Source of the DNA: Sporosarcina sp. PTS2304
GTDB lineage: Bacteria; Bacillota; Bacilli; Bacillales_A; Planococcaceae
NCBI RefSeq assembly: GCF_003351785.1
Contig: NZ_CP031230.1
Span: forward strand, 2,327,001-2,391,000
Reading direction: 5' to 3'
Length of the DNA: 64,000 nt
Shown here: one piece after another, positions 33,567-41,673 of the stretch
Layout: the number at the start of each line of letters is the position of its first letter
Position numbering within the stretch: position 1 is the stretch's first letter
Notes under the pieces: generated by a model
What the model was told of the DNA's origin: nothing
The model's input: only the letters and a program-made list of their open reading frames with translations
Database searches by the model: none
Translations under genes and position numbers: made by a program

Positions 33567-34136
33567 ATGGTGAAATATAATGAAGAATTTAAGGTGCGGA
33601 TTGTTCTAGAGTACCTAAAGGGAGAACTTGGTTACAGTAAATTAGCGAAAAAGTATGGTGTGAAGTCACATCAACAAATTATAAATTGGGTCCTGGCGTA
33701 TCAAAAGTACGGTGTAGAAGGGTTAACTAGAAAAAATATCAATGAAATTTATTCTGTTCAATTCAAGCTGGATGTACTAAACTTTAGGAAACGGACAGGC
33801 GCTTCGCTGACAGAAACGGCACTTCATTTCGGCCTAACGAATCCACCGATGATTTCTTCATGGAACAAGAAGTTCCTTGAAGGCGGTGCGGAAGCCCTGG
33901 ATCAACCGAAAGGACGGCCAGCTATGTCAGATAAAGCGAAGAACGTTAAACGAAGCACACAGCCTGCCCCACAGGATACACTAACACGTGAACAGAAATT
34001 AGAACGAGAGAATGAACTCCTACGATTGGAAGTAGCGTATTTAAAAAAGTTAAAAGCTTTTCAGATGGATCCGGATGGCTATCTAGAAAAGCACAAACAG
34101 CGCTATCATTCGAACTCAAAGAAGAATTTCGATTAA
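33567..34136 (+). CDS. IS3-family OrfA, 189 aa
   Basis: DNA-binding first ORF of the insertion sequence. It has two helix-turn-helix units (about residues 3-50, YNEEFKVRIVLEYLKGELGYSKLAKKYGV, and 60-110, FKLDVLNFRKRTGASLTETALHFGL) followed by a leucine-zipper-like coiled coil (REQKLERENELLRLEVAYLKKLKAF). Within the coiled coil is the A-AAA-AAG frameshift site at 34043-34049. The ATG at 33567 is preferred over upstream TTG. Alone, OrfA normally acts as a repressor of transposition in this family. Confidence 0.85.
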   Translation: MVKYNEEFKVRIVLEYLKGELGYSKLAKKYGVKSHQQIINWVLAYQKYGVEGLTRKNINEIYSVQFKLDVLNFRKRTGASLTETALHFGLTNPPMISSWNKKFLEGGAEALDQPKGRPAMSDKAKNVKRSTQPAPQDTLTREQKLERENELLRLEVAYLKKLKAFQMDPDGYLEKHKQRYHSNSKKNFD

Positions 34137-34963
34137 AAGATGTCCTTCAAATTGTAGGCATTCCCGAGTCATCGTATCATTATCATGTGAAACGATTGAA
34201 CCAAGGTAATCCGCTTCAAGAGCTGGAAGAAATGATTCAATCCATTTTTGAGGCGAACGATGGAAACTATGGCTACCGTAGAATCCGATTGGAGTTGAAA
34301 AACAAAGGAATCCTTGTGAATCATAAAAAGGTGCAGCGGATCATGAGGAAGCTCGGTTTGAAGTGCGATAAGTTCATTCGGAAATCACGGCGCTATAGTT
34401 CGTACAAAGGGACAATCGGCACCGTGGCGAAGAATCGTATCAACCGTCGCTTCGATACACCGATCCCTTATCAAAAATTGACGACTGACATTACAGAATT
34501 TAAGTGTTCTGATGGTCGGAAACTTTATCTTAGCCCGATGATGGACATGTACAACGGAGAAATTCTATCCCACGGAATCAGTATGCATCCAACGCTCGAC
34601 TTTGTGATGAAACCTTTAGAAGACGCGCTTCAAATCGTGAAAGATGCACGATTCCGAACGACCATTCATTCAGATCAAGGCTGGCACTATCAACACGCAC
34701 AGTGGAGCGATGCGCTAAAAGAACATGGCGTGTTCCAAAGCATGTCACGCAAAGGAAACTGCCTGGACAATTCGCCTATGGAAAATTTCTTTGGGTTATT
34801 AAAACAAGAAATGTATTATGGAGAAAAACTTCGCACGTACGAGGAATTAAAACGGGATATCGAGACTTATATTCAGTATTACAATAATAAACGGATCAAA
34901 CAGAAATTGGCTGGCATGAGTCCGGTACAATACCGACTTCACACCAGCCAACTAGCAGCTTAA
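34049..34963 (+). CDS. IS3-family transposase OrfB, translated as OrfAB by -1 frameshifting
   Basis: Catalytic part of the transposase, rve integrase core. The open frame (-1 relative to OrfA) begins at the slippery heptamer A-AAA-AAG (34043-34049) and runs without a stop to 34963. This fits a programmed frameshift producing an OrfAB fusion. The DDE residues are in LTTDITEF, HSDQGWHYQ and NSPMENFFG, with the family ending KQKLAGMSPVQYR. The HTH_21-like segment (ANDGNYGYRRIRLELKNKG) precedes the core. All catalytic residues are intact. A GTG at 34187 could start a shorter product but lacks a ribosome binding site. Confidence 0.88.
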   Translation, partial: VKSFSDGSGWLSRKAQTALSFELKEEFRLKDVLQIVGIPESSYHYHVKRLNQGNPLQELEEMIQSIFEANDGNYGYRRIRLELKNKGILVNHKKVQRIMRKLGLKCDKFIRKSRRYSSYKGTIGTVAKNRINRRFDTPIPYQKLTTDITEFKCSDGRKLYLSPMMDMYNGEILSHGISMHPTLDFVMKPLEDALQIVKDARFRTTIHSDQGWHYQHAQWSDALKEHGVFQSMSRKGNCLDNSPMENFFGLLKQEMYYGEKLRTYEELKRDIETYIQYYNNKRIKQKLAGMSPVQYRLHTSQLAA

Positions 34964-35075
34964 TATAAAACTCTAACTTTAAGGGGTCACATCAGAAGAC
35001 CATATCCTCCATGCTTTTTTCTATAGCTTTTTTGCCTAGCTTTCGTCTCGACGTTCACTCACTTTATATAGCGAG

Positions 35076-35966
35076 TCATTCAATGCGTACTCTACCACCG
35101 ACAACGAGCACAGCAGCGTATAATACTAAAATAATGCCTAACACTTGCCAGAACCGTAACAGATCCGAAAGAAATAACACTCCAACAAGCACAGCAACAA
35201 TTGGTTCTATCGTAGCTAAAATAGAAGCCTTTCCAGCCTCCAAATATTTCAACCCATACGTATAAAGCACGTAAGCTGCAACTGTTGAAACCAATGCCAA
35301 CAGTAACGCAGAAATCCATACGTCTATATGAACAAATGCATCAACTTTACTCCACACATTACTAGTCAAGGCCATAAATAATGCCATGTAGAAAAATGTG
35401 TAGGTCGTGATCGTTAAAGGAGAATAGCGTTTCGTGACCGGCTTTGTAAAGATACTATATAATGCATAACAAAACCCCGAGAGTATACCCATTACTAATG
35501 TTTCGATCGGTATACTTTGCGATCCAAACGGAAGCAACCCTACAACGAAAGCACAGCCGATAATAGCGAATACGAGCGCTAAGATTTTACGTGTAGTGAG
35601 AGGTTCTTTAAAGAAAACTCTTGATAAAATCGTTACAAATAATGGTCCTGTATATAGTAAAGTGACTGCAAGAGATAAGTTTGAGCGAGAAAATACTTCG
35701 AAATAAAAGTAATTAAAAAAGGCCAAGCTAAGAATCCCAGCACTTGCAAATAATACGTGATCTTTTACTTGTGTGCGCAACTGTTTACGATAAAACAACA
35801 ACATAAAAAGTAACAAGAAAGTAAAACTAAAAATACCGCGAATAGCCACTACATCCCACGCCGTGAATCCTCGTACGTATAAGGGCGCAATGAACAAACC
35901 GATCAATCCCCAACAAATTGCACCGGAGATAGTTAACAAATAGGCCTTTGGTTGATGTGTTGACAT
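35076..35966 (-). CDS. EamA-family (DMT) transporter, 296 aa
   Basis: Drug/metabolite transporter with two tandem EamA repeats making ten membrane helices. Repeat 1 starts AICWGLIGLFIAPLYVRGF and repeat 2 starts LSGFCYALYSIFTKPVTKRYSP. The second repeat ends with LEAGKASILATIEPIVAVLVGVLFLSD, the signature glutamate-proline helix. Members export amino acids, metabolites or toxic compounds; the substrate is unknown. ATG with GGAGGAT upstream. It ends about 80 bp from the IS right end and looks intact. Confidence 0.88.
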   Translation of the reverse strand: MSTHQPKAYLLTISGAICWGLIGLFIAPLYVRGFTAWDVVAIRGIFSFTFLLLFMLLFYRKQLRTQVKDHVLFASAGILSLAFFNYFYFEVFSRSNLSLAVTLLYTGPLFVTILSRVFFKEPLTTRKILALVFAIIGCAFVVGLLPFGSQSIPIETLVMGILSGFCYALYSIFTKPVTKRYSPLTITTYTFFYMALFMALTSNVWSKVDAFVHIDVWISALLLALVSTVAAYVLYTYGLKYLEAGKASILATIEPIVAVLVGVLFLSDLLRFWQVLGIILVLYAAVLVVGGRVRIE

Positions 35967-36018
35967 ATGCTAGATCCTCCAGTCTAAAGTGAATAAATAA
36001 TAAAGCCTAATGAAAAAT

Positions 36019-36063
36019 ATACCAGACCCTTCAACAATTTAGAATTGTTTTAGGGTCTGGTAT
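36019..36063. terminator. Bidirectional-looking terminator near the OsmC gene
   Basis: ATACCAGACCCT (36019-36030) pairs exactly with AGGGTCTGGTAT (36052-36063), with an inner pairing of ACAATTT/GAATTGT. On the minus strand it is followed by ATATTTTT just past the OsmC stop. Confidence 0.75.
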
Positions 36064-36078
36064 AGTATCGATAGCACC

Positions 36079-36537
36079 TTATTTTTTTATCCAATTTGCA
36101 TCTACTGGAATACCCGCATCCGCAAATAAGTTATATACTGGGCAACGACGTTCCACTTCTGCCTTCAAACGTTCAATGGCTTCATCAGATTCTTTAGTTT
36201 CGATTTCTAAAGTGAAGCGGATTTTCTGAAAGTACGTCTTGACCCCTTCTTCTCCCATTAATCCTCGGACATCGACAATTCCCGTCGTATCAAAAGACAG
36301 TGCGGTGAACGTGAATCCTTGTTCCTTTGCAATGAGTGGTACCATGACTGCTTTACAACCGTTCAGTGTAGCTGCCATGTACTCAAGTGGCGTAGCGCCT
36401 GTATCACTTCCACCTAATTCAACAGGTTCATCCATCGAAAACTCTTCGAAGTGGCGGATCGTATGTGTAGAACGGATGTCTTCCTCCCATCGGGAAGTTG
36501 CTCCCATCTTTATAAGTGTACTATTTTTCGTCGACAT
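36079..36537 (-). CDS. OsmC-family protein, 152 aa
   Basis: OsmC/Ohr-fold protein, which reduces organic hydroperoxides through two cysteines. The cysteine pair is in ATLNGCKAVM and RRCPVYNLF, and the second matches the VExxCPV motif. The length and SDTGATPLEYMAATLNGC pattern fit the YhfA-like branch of OsmC rather than Ohr. The start at 36537 (MSTKN) follows AAGGGGAAT; an upstream TTG is disfavoured. Single-gene unit between EamA and a GGDEF gene; role in oxidative stress is likely but substrate unknown. Confidence 0.85.
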   Translation of the reverse strand: MSTKNSTLIKMGATSRWEEDIRSTHTIRHFEEFSMDEPVELGGSDTGATPLEYMAATLNGCKAVMVPLIAKEQGFTFTALSFDTTGIVDVRGLMGEEGVKTYFQKIRFTLEIETKESDEAIERLKAEVERRCPVYNLFADAGIPVDANWIKK

Positions 36538-36673
36538 CGTATCATTCCCCTTCAATACTTAGTAACTTTATAGGTATTGTAACATATAAAAAAATATTTA
36601 GAAACAGTTATCTGAATATTTTTTATAGAGGACAGATTATAGGTTGACCCTATCCATGTTATTGCCGCACATT

Positions 36674-37684
36674 TTATTTTTGTTTCGCTTCCGCCTTGCG
36701 TTTACGTTTCTCTTCATACATCGAACGGTCAGAGTACTCGATCAGCTCTTCAATTTTTTTCCCATCCCTCGGATACAATGCATAGCCGATACTAACTGCG
36801 AGATGAACATGATGATCTTCAAAATAAAATGGCTGGTCGATTTCTTCGTAAATCCGTTCTTTCATCCGTTTCACATCTGCACTGTCAGATATAGACAACG
36901 CAAGAATTGCAAACTCGTCACCGCCTACCCTTGAAAACGTATCACCTTCTGGAAGAATTTCCTTTACACGGCGCGCCGTCTCTACAAGAGCAGCATCCCC
37001 CGTGCGATGGCCAAATTGGTCATTAATAAGTTTAAAGCCATCCATATCGAGCGACAGTACACCGAATGTATGCTGATCTTTTTGTGTTAGATGAGATACT
37101 TTCTGGCGCAGTCTGTCATAAAAAAGCGAGCGGTTCGGGATGCCAGTCAAACTGTCATGTGTCGCCTTGAACAATAACTCACTTTCATCGTTTTCCATTG
37201 CATGGTACATAGCCGCTGAAATGAGTCCTGTCAAAAGCTCCAGTACTTGCACTTCCGCCCTGCCGAAACTATCAACAGTCTTGGAGAACACTTTGAGTAC
37301 ACCAATCGATTTGCCATCACAAATGAGCGGCAACACAATCATTGATTTCAACCCAATGCTGCGACATGCCTGTTTATTTACTCGACTGTCGTTTTCTGCG
37401 TCATTACAAATTAACGGTTCTCGAGAATCGATACATTCACCCGACAAACTATTTTTGACCGCAAGCCTCATCCCCATAAACTTTTCTGCAATGCCGGCCA
37501 CAGAACTGTATACTAACTCTTCTCGGTCAATCAGTTCCACTGCTGCCCCTTCGCCTCTCGCAAGAACAAGTGCGCGATCTGTAACAATCTCCATAATTTT
37601 ATCTAGCGCAGTTCCCTGTTGTACAATTTCTGTTTGAATGGATATAATTTCCAGTAACTTTTCATTCGTCAACTGACTTTCCAT
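36674..37684 (-). CDS. GAF-GGDEF diguanylate cyclase, 336 aa
   Basis: Cytoplasmic c-di-GMP synthase. The N-terminal GAF domain (about residues 15-165) is followed by a GGDEF domain (about 175-330) with DSLTGIPNRSLFYDRL, LDMDGFKLINDQFGH and the intact active site RVGGDEF. The RxxD inhibition site that usually lies five residues before GGDEF is not present (PEGD instead), so product inhibition may be absent. There is no membrane segment. ATG start with a weak GGGTAGG site. No operon partner. Confidence 0.9.
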   Translation of the reverse strand: MESQLTNEKLLEIISIQTEIVQQGTALDKIMEIVTDRALVLARGEGAAVELIDREELVYSSVAGIAEKFMGMRLAVKNSLSGECIDSREPLICNDAENDSRVNKQACRSIGLKSMIVLPLICDGKSIGVLKVFSKTVDSFGRAEVQVLELLTGLISAAMYHAMENDESELLFKATHDSLTGIPNRSLFYDRLRQKVSHLTQKDQHTFGVLSLDMDGFKLINDQFGHRTGDAALVETARRVKEILPEGDTFSRVGGDEFAILALSISDSADVKRMKERIYEEIDQPFYFEDHHVHLAVSIGYALYPRDGKKIEELIEYSDRSMYEEKRKRKAEAKQK

Positions 37685-37867
37685 CCTACCCCCTCCCTAT
37701 CTGCATGTTCATTTCTATATATTGTCAGTGTAGCATATTTCAAATAAGCCGAGTATCTCTTTTATTTTCAATCTATGCAATAAATAGAAGGGCATTGTAC
37801 AAGGTCGCACTGCTTACTTAGCGGAGGATGTGTAAATCTGCGTATACTAAATTCTTACTACGAAAAA

Positions 37868-37893
37868 AGCGCAGAGAATGATTCTCTCGCGCT
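37868..37893 (-). terminator. Terminator after the LLM oxidoreductase gene
   Basis: AGCGCAGAGAATG/ATTCTCTCGCGCT forms a near-perfect hairpin, followed on the minus strand by TTTTTTCG, about 55 bp past the LLM stop. The remaining gap to 37684 shows nothing else. Confidence 0.7.
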
Positions 37894-37947
37894 TCTGTCT
37901 ATTGTATCGTCATATTGGTCACGGTTTTCTAACTGCTTCAGCCAAAA

Positions 37948-38976
37948 TTACAGATTAAATATGTCTGCAAGCAACTTGTACGATTGTAGTTGCGCTTGGT
38001 GGTCGGTTATCATATTCACAGCCATAATTTCATCGGCTTGTGCTTCCATGGCAAGTGCCTGTAGTTTAGACTTTACACGTTCAGGACTTCCGATGATAAA
38101 CCGACCTTCACCTTCTTTTACAGCCTGTTGTTCTTCGATTGTATATTCATGAGTTTCAGCTTCTTCTAGCGTAGGCGGTGCATGGTGAATTTGGCCAGTC
38201 CCCCAACGAGCCCACTGCAATATCGCAGGCGCTGCCAAGTATTCAGCTTCTTCATCAGTTGGGGCGCAAATAATAATAACTGATAAAATACTGTACGGTT
38301 TTGAAAAATAGCGTGACGGCTGAAAGTGTTCTCGATATTTTCTTAGCATAGGAACAGCATACGTCGGGTTGATTTGTCCTGCAAATGCAAATCCCATTCC
38401 TAATTGCGCTGCGATTTGCATCCCGCCATCACTAGACCCAAGCATATATAAGTCGGGACGCAAAGATAAATCAGGCGACGGGCTAATACTTTGATAAGGA
38501 TGACCTTCGGGAAACTCACGATTGAAGAACGCTAATACTTCCATAAGTTGGTTCATTACTGCTTCTCCGCGCAATGGTTCCCGGCTATTGCGTAATGCAG
38601 CGTTCGTGATCGCATTGGTACCTGATGCTCTTCCCATACCAAGATCAATACGACCTGGATGCAATGCTTCTAAAATAGAGAAATTCTCAACGATTCGCAA
38701 CGCACTATGGTTTGGTAGCATAATACCGCCGGAACCTACACGAATACTTTTTGTCATGGCTGCTATATGGGCAATTAATAGATCAGGTGACGTACTCATT
38801 TGGTGCTTACTATTATGATGCTCTGTGAACCACACTCTCGTATAACCTAATCGATCGATCAGTTGCGCTGCTTCAGTCGAATGCTTTAATGCATCAACTG
38901 CAGATTCTCCGTTATACAAACCTACCCCGTCGAGAACAGAAAGCTTTAGATTTGAAATTGAATACTCTTCTTTCAT
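37948..38976 (-). CDS. LLM-class flavin-dependent oxidoreductase (luciferase-like), 342 aa
   Basis: Bacterial-luciferase-like TIM-barrel flavin monooxygenase. The typical elements are LIDRLGYTRVWFTEHHN, SIRVGSGGIMLPNHSALRIVENFSILEALHPGRIDLGMGRA and LYMLGSSDGGMQIAAQLGMGFAFA, as in the MsnO8/YvbT group. FMN or reduced flavin is the expected cofactor. The substrate is unknown. ATG with GGAGGCG upstream; monocistronic, with a terminator. It is not obviously linked to the aromatic island, being separated from it by IS and housekeeping genes. Confidence 0.88.
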   Translation of the reverse strand: MKEEYSISNLKLSVLDGVGLYNGESAVDALKHSTEAAQLIDRLGYTRVWFTEHHNSKHQMSTSPDLLIAHIAAMTKSIRVGSGGIMLPNHSALRIVENFSILEALHPGRIDLGMGRASGTNAITNAALRNSREPLRGEAVMNQLMEVLAFFNREFPEGHPYQSISPSPDLSLRPDLYMLGSSDGGMQIAAQLGMGFAFAGQINPTYAVPMLRKYREHFQPSRYFSKPYSILSVIIICAPTDEEAEYLAAPAILQWARWGTGQIHHAPPTLEEAETHEYTIEEQQAVKEGEGRFIIGSPERVKSKLQALAMEAQADEIMAVNMITDHQAQLQSYKLLADIFNL

Positions 38977-39122
38977 GTAAAACGCCTCCTGCTATATGTG
39001 AAATTTAGGCTTTGTCTGTTGTGTTAGAATTAGTACTACATTCATTCGCTTTTCCTCATCTATAGGATTTTCCATATCAAAACTCGTCAAGATCGACTGA
39101 AACGAGTTGAATTCATTCCTTT

Positions 39123-40049
39123 TTAAGGCATAGTAATGACCAGTTTTCCGCGAGCACGTCGCGTTTCTGTTTTCCGTAACGCTTCTAGAGCCCTCTCAAA
39201 AGGATATTCTTGCTCGATTACTAATTGAATAGTGCCAGAATAGATTTTCTCCATAAGTTGTAATAACTCATTGCTTACATCGTCTTGATACGGGAATGGC
39301 TTTATATTAATAGGCTTCTGCGGTCTAAATTGATCACCTGAAACAGCCACAATTTTTCCACCTTCTTTTAAAACTTCTGCACTTACACTAGCCGTATTTG
39401 GTTGAATAGCCATTACTGCATCGACTCCATCGGGTTGCCACTGTTTAATTTGTTCCGTCCAATCTGCATCATGATAATCTACCACTTTTTCAGCACCTAA
39501 AGAAATCATATAGTTATGGTTTCGTATCGAAGCAGACCCCGCCACCCTACAACCCTTTGCTACAGCTAGTTGAATCGCAAATGTACCGATTGCTCCCGAT
39601 GCGCCTGCGATAAATACGGTATCATCTTTTTGTAAATCCAATGACTTCAACGCTTTCAAAACCGTATTCCCTGCGACCGGGACCGCTGCCGCTTCTTTAA
39701 AACTCATTCCCTCAGGTATAGGAATAATTAAGGAACTATCCGCAACTACTGCATACTCAGCCCATGTTCCACCTTTGACCTGCATCGAACTTACAAACGC
39801 TACTCGGTCTCCCTTTTGGTAACTAGTGACTTTTTCCCCTACTTCTTCAATCACTCCAGCTGCTTCAATTCCAATAGGGTATGGATAGTGAATAGCCTTC
39901 GGTAAAAAATAGCCATCATGGATACCCACTCCAATGGCTTTCACTTGAATAAGCAATTCATTTTCGCTTATCGCCGGAATACGAACCTCCTGTAAAGCTA
40001 AATCTGCCGGCTTCTCACTTCGTTTTACAATAGCCTTCATCTGATCCAT
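39123..40049 (-). CDS. Zinc-independent quinone oxidoreductase-like MDR protein, 308 aa
   Basis: Medium-chain dehydrogenase/reductase of the NADPH:quinone oxidoreductase branch. The N-terminal GroES-like domain includes EIRIPAISENELLIQVKAIGVGIHDGY and GIEAAGVIEEVGEKVTSYQKGDRVAF. The nucleotide-binding domain has VFIAGASGAIGTFAIQLA (Rossmann) and the C-terminus QEYPFERALEALRKTETRRARGKLVI. The usual zinc cysteines are absent. The start at 40049 has GAGGAGGG upstream. It is divergent from a TetR gene across a palindromic operator, so it is probably induced by an electrophile or quinone through that repressor. Confidence 0.88.
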   Translation of the reverse strand: MDQMKAIVKRSEKPADLALQEVRIPAISENELLIQVKAIGVGIHDGYFLPKAIHYPYPIGIEAAGVIEEVGEKVTSYQKGDRVAFVSSMQVKGGTWAEYAVVADSSLIIPIPEGMSFKEAAAVPVAGNTVLKALKSLDLQKDDTVFIAGASGAIGTFAIQLAVAKGCRVAGSASIRNHNYMISLGAEKVVDYHDADWTEQIKQWQPDGVDAVMAIQPNTASVSAEVLKEGGKIVAVSGDQFRPQKPINIKPFPYQDDVSNELLQLMEKIYSGTIQLVIEQEYPFERALEALRKTETRRARGKLVITMP

Positions 40050-40151
40050 TGCTTTCCCTCCTCTATTAGCTACCACTTGATCTTAAAATTTCTTTCTTTT
40101 TCCTAGATTCTATTGAATGAACACTTCACACAGTATATAATTAAAATTAAC

Positions 40152-40163
40152 GGACAATTGTCC
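40152..40163. promoter_or_regulatory. Palindromic operator between the quinone oxidoreductase and TetR genes
   Basis: GGACAATTGTCC is a perfect 12-bp palindrome, in the longer context AACGGACAATTGTCCACTTG, and lies in the divergent promoter region. It is the obvious candidate binding site for the adjacent TetR-family protein. Confidence 0.6.
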
Positions 40164-40218
40164 ACTTGTCAATATAAAGCATTTTTAATACAAAATATCA
40201 CGTAAAGGAGGATCACTA

Positions 40219-40839
40219 GTGCAAGAACAACATACGTCTACATTGCGAAAAGATGCATTACAAAACCAGCAAATGATTCTAGAAGCGGCACGTGCTCTGT
40301 TCAATGAAAAGGGTGTAGCTGAAACGACTATGCATCAAATCGCTAAAGCAGCAGGCGTGGGACAAGGAACGCTTTATCGACGCTATGCACATAAAGGAGA
40401 ACTATGCCTGGATCTCATACTTAAACTGGCAAAAAAAAATCATGACACTATCATTAGTTACTTGCATGATCATCACAACGAACCTATTGGAATCCGTTTA
40501 AAACAGACGATTGCCTATTCACTCGATTTTATAGAGGAACAATGTCAATTACTTAGTGCGATTAAAGCCCCTAGCTGTGACGATGATGTAACTCTTATTT
40601 ATCACTCACCTCTTTACCAATCTACACATAATATCTTTCGGGACTTGCTTGAAGAAATTCCCCGTGAAGCGGATGCTACGCCACTTAATACAATATATGT
40701 CGCTGACTTACTAAACGCCGCGATTGCACCGAACTTATTTCAGTTTCAGCGCGAAGACCGTGGCTATTCAAAAGATGAAATATGCGACAATATTTATACT
40801 ATATGTATTCAACCTTTACTTAGTCAGTCTGTTGAATAA
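40219..40839 (+). CDS. TetR-family transcriptional regulator, 206 aa
   Basis: Repressor with an N-terminal helix-turn-helix (about residues 17-63, ILEAARALFNEKGVAETTMHQIAKAAGVGQGTLYRRYAHKGEL) and a helical ligand-binding domain. GTG start with AAAGGAGGATC well placed. It is divergent from the quinone oxidoreductase gene, and the GGACAATTGTCC palindrome lies about 60 bp upstream of its start. It probably represses itself and that gene. The ligand is unknown. Confidence 0.88.
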   Translation: MQEQHTSTLRKDALQNQQMILEAARALFNEKGVAETTMHQIAKAAGVGQGTLYRRYAHKGELCLDLILKLAKKNHDTIISYLHDHHNEPIGIRLKQTIAYSLDFIEEQCQLLSAIKAPSCDDDVTLIYHSPLYQSTHNIFRDLLEEIPREADATPLNTIYVADLLNAAIAPNLFQFQREDRGYSKDEICDNIYTICIQPLLSQSVE

Positions 40840-40942
40840 AAAGTGAAATAAAAAAGTAAGCCTGTTGATTATCTAAAGAAAGGAATTGACATTTGGAAAT
40901 GAGTTACTTTTGACAAGTAATTGTAGAGGTAGTGTATTGTTT

Positions 40943-41066
40943 AGGATTCTCCCTACAGAACCGGACGCTTTCCTGAGGGGGCGCGGCGGACTCGCCAGAA
41001 GTTCTTTGGTGATTACGCCTGTCACTCTGATCCTCCAGGAGTCGCCGGTTCTTCCGGGAGAATCCT
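40943..41066 (+). repeat. Dispersed GC-rich repeat, copy 2, bounded by an imperfect inverted repeat
   Basis: The termini AGGATTCTCCC..AACCGG and CCGGTT..GGGAGAATCCT are inverted repeats. Inside, GGACGCTTTCCTGAGGGGGC and GATCCTCCAGGAGTCG match the reverse complement of copy 3 (CGACTCCAGGAGGATC and GCCCCCTCCGGAAAGCG). It has no credible ORF. It lies in the 834-bp gene-free stretch 40840-41673 together with copy 3, in opposite orientation. Confidence 0.6.
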
Positions 41067-41334
41067 TGACTTTGTGTCGAGAAGTCAGTTCGTGTTCGTC
41101 CAGAAATAGAGTATGGTAAGTTCCGTTTCCTGAACAGAGTGGTGAAACTTTGGGTTGGCTGACTGAGTGCAAATAGAGGCGTTTCTTTTTCCGCTCAGTT
41201 CATTGAAACAATCATAGTTGCTGATAACACTTCACCGCTATCTACCTTCAAAAGCGGTCGCATGGTATCAGACAATTCTACTTGGTTTTCACCACCTACA
41301 AAGAGTGATCAAACTGTCTTACACACACAAAGTA

Positions 41335-41576
41335 CGGCTGGAGCTGGAAGACGATCGACTCCAGGAGGATCAGGAAAAGCCGTTGCGAATGACGGCTTTT
41401 GCGAGTGAAGCGTAGCGAGAAGGAGCATATCTTTGCACTTGACAGGTGTAACTCGCAGCGCTTGACGGTTCACCGCGCCCCCTCCGGAAAGCGTATCGTC
41501 TGGAAGCGCAAGCCGCAAGACACGCTAAGTCAGCATCACTCCGTCTAATTGCCATAGTGAAACTCGCTATTAAATA
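41335..41576 (-). repeat. Dispersed GC-rich repeat, copy 3
   Basis: In reverse complement this runs GCGAGTTTCACTATGGCAAT ... GTCTTGCGGCTTGCGC ... AGACGATACGCTTTCCGG ... GAGTTACACCTGTC ... GATCCTCCTGGAGTCGATCG. Copy 1 at 491-650 shares all of these blocks in the same order. Stops interrupt every long reading frame. Confidence 0.6.
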
Positions 41577-41615
41577 AATGGATTATACATAATATGTTTA
41601 ATCCACAGGCTTGAT

Positions 41616-41665
41616 AAAAAAGGTATCATACCGAAAGAAAACTTCTTCGGACTAGATACCTTTTT
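41616..41665 (-). terminator. Terminator after the GGDEF-EAL gene
   Basis: AAAAAGGTATC pairs with GATACCTTTTT, with further pairing of CCGAAAGAA/TTCTTCGG inside, just past the stop of the minus-strand GGDEF-EAL gene. Confidence 0.75.
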
Positions 41666-41673
41666 CATTTACC

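Larger units (their letters stand above)
33513..34994 (+). mobile_element. IS3-family (IS150-group-like) insertion sequence, 1482 bp
   Basis: The ends are imperfect inverted repeats: TGATGTGCACCCCAAAAGTT on the left and TGATGTGACCCCTTAAAGTT (reverse complement) on the right. Two ORFs overlap in the IS3 arrangement with a slippery heptamer between. The transposase DDE triad is complete, so the element may be active. Flanking bases (AAGA on the left, GAAG on the right) show no clear target duplication, consistent with an adjacent deletion. Confidence 0.9.

Noticed and set aside
37140-37637. 165-codon plus-strand ORF opposite the GAF-GGDEF gene
   Set aside because: Antisense shadow; Ser/Thr-rich sequence without any domain.
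40873-41172. Short ORFs in the 40.8-41.6 kb gap
   Set aside because: All lie in repeat DNA with frames interrupted between copies.
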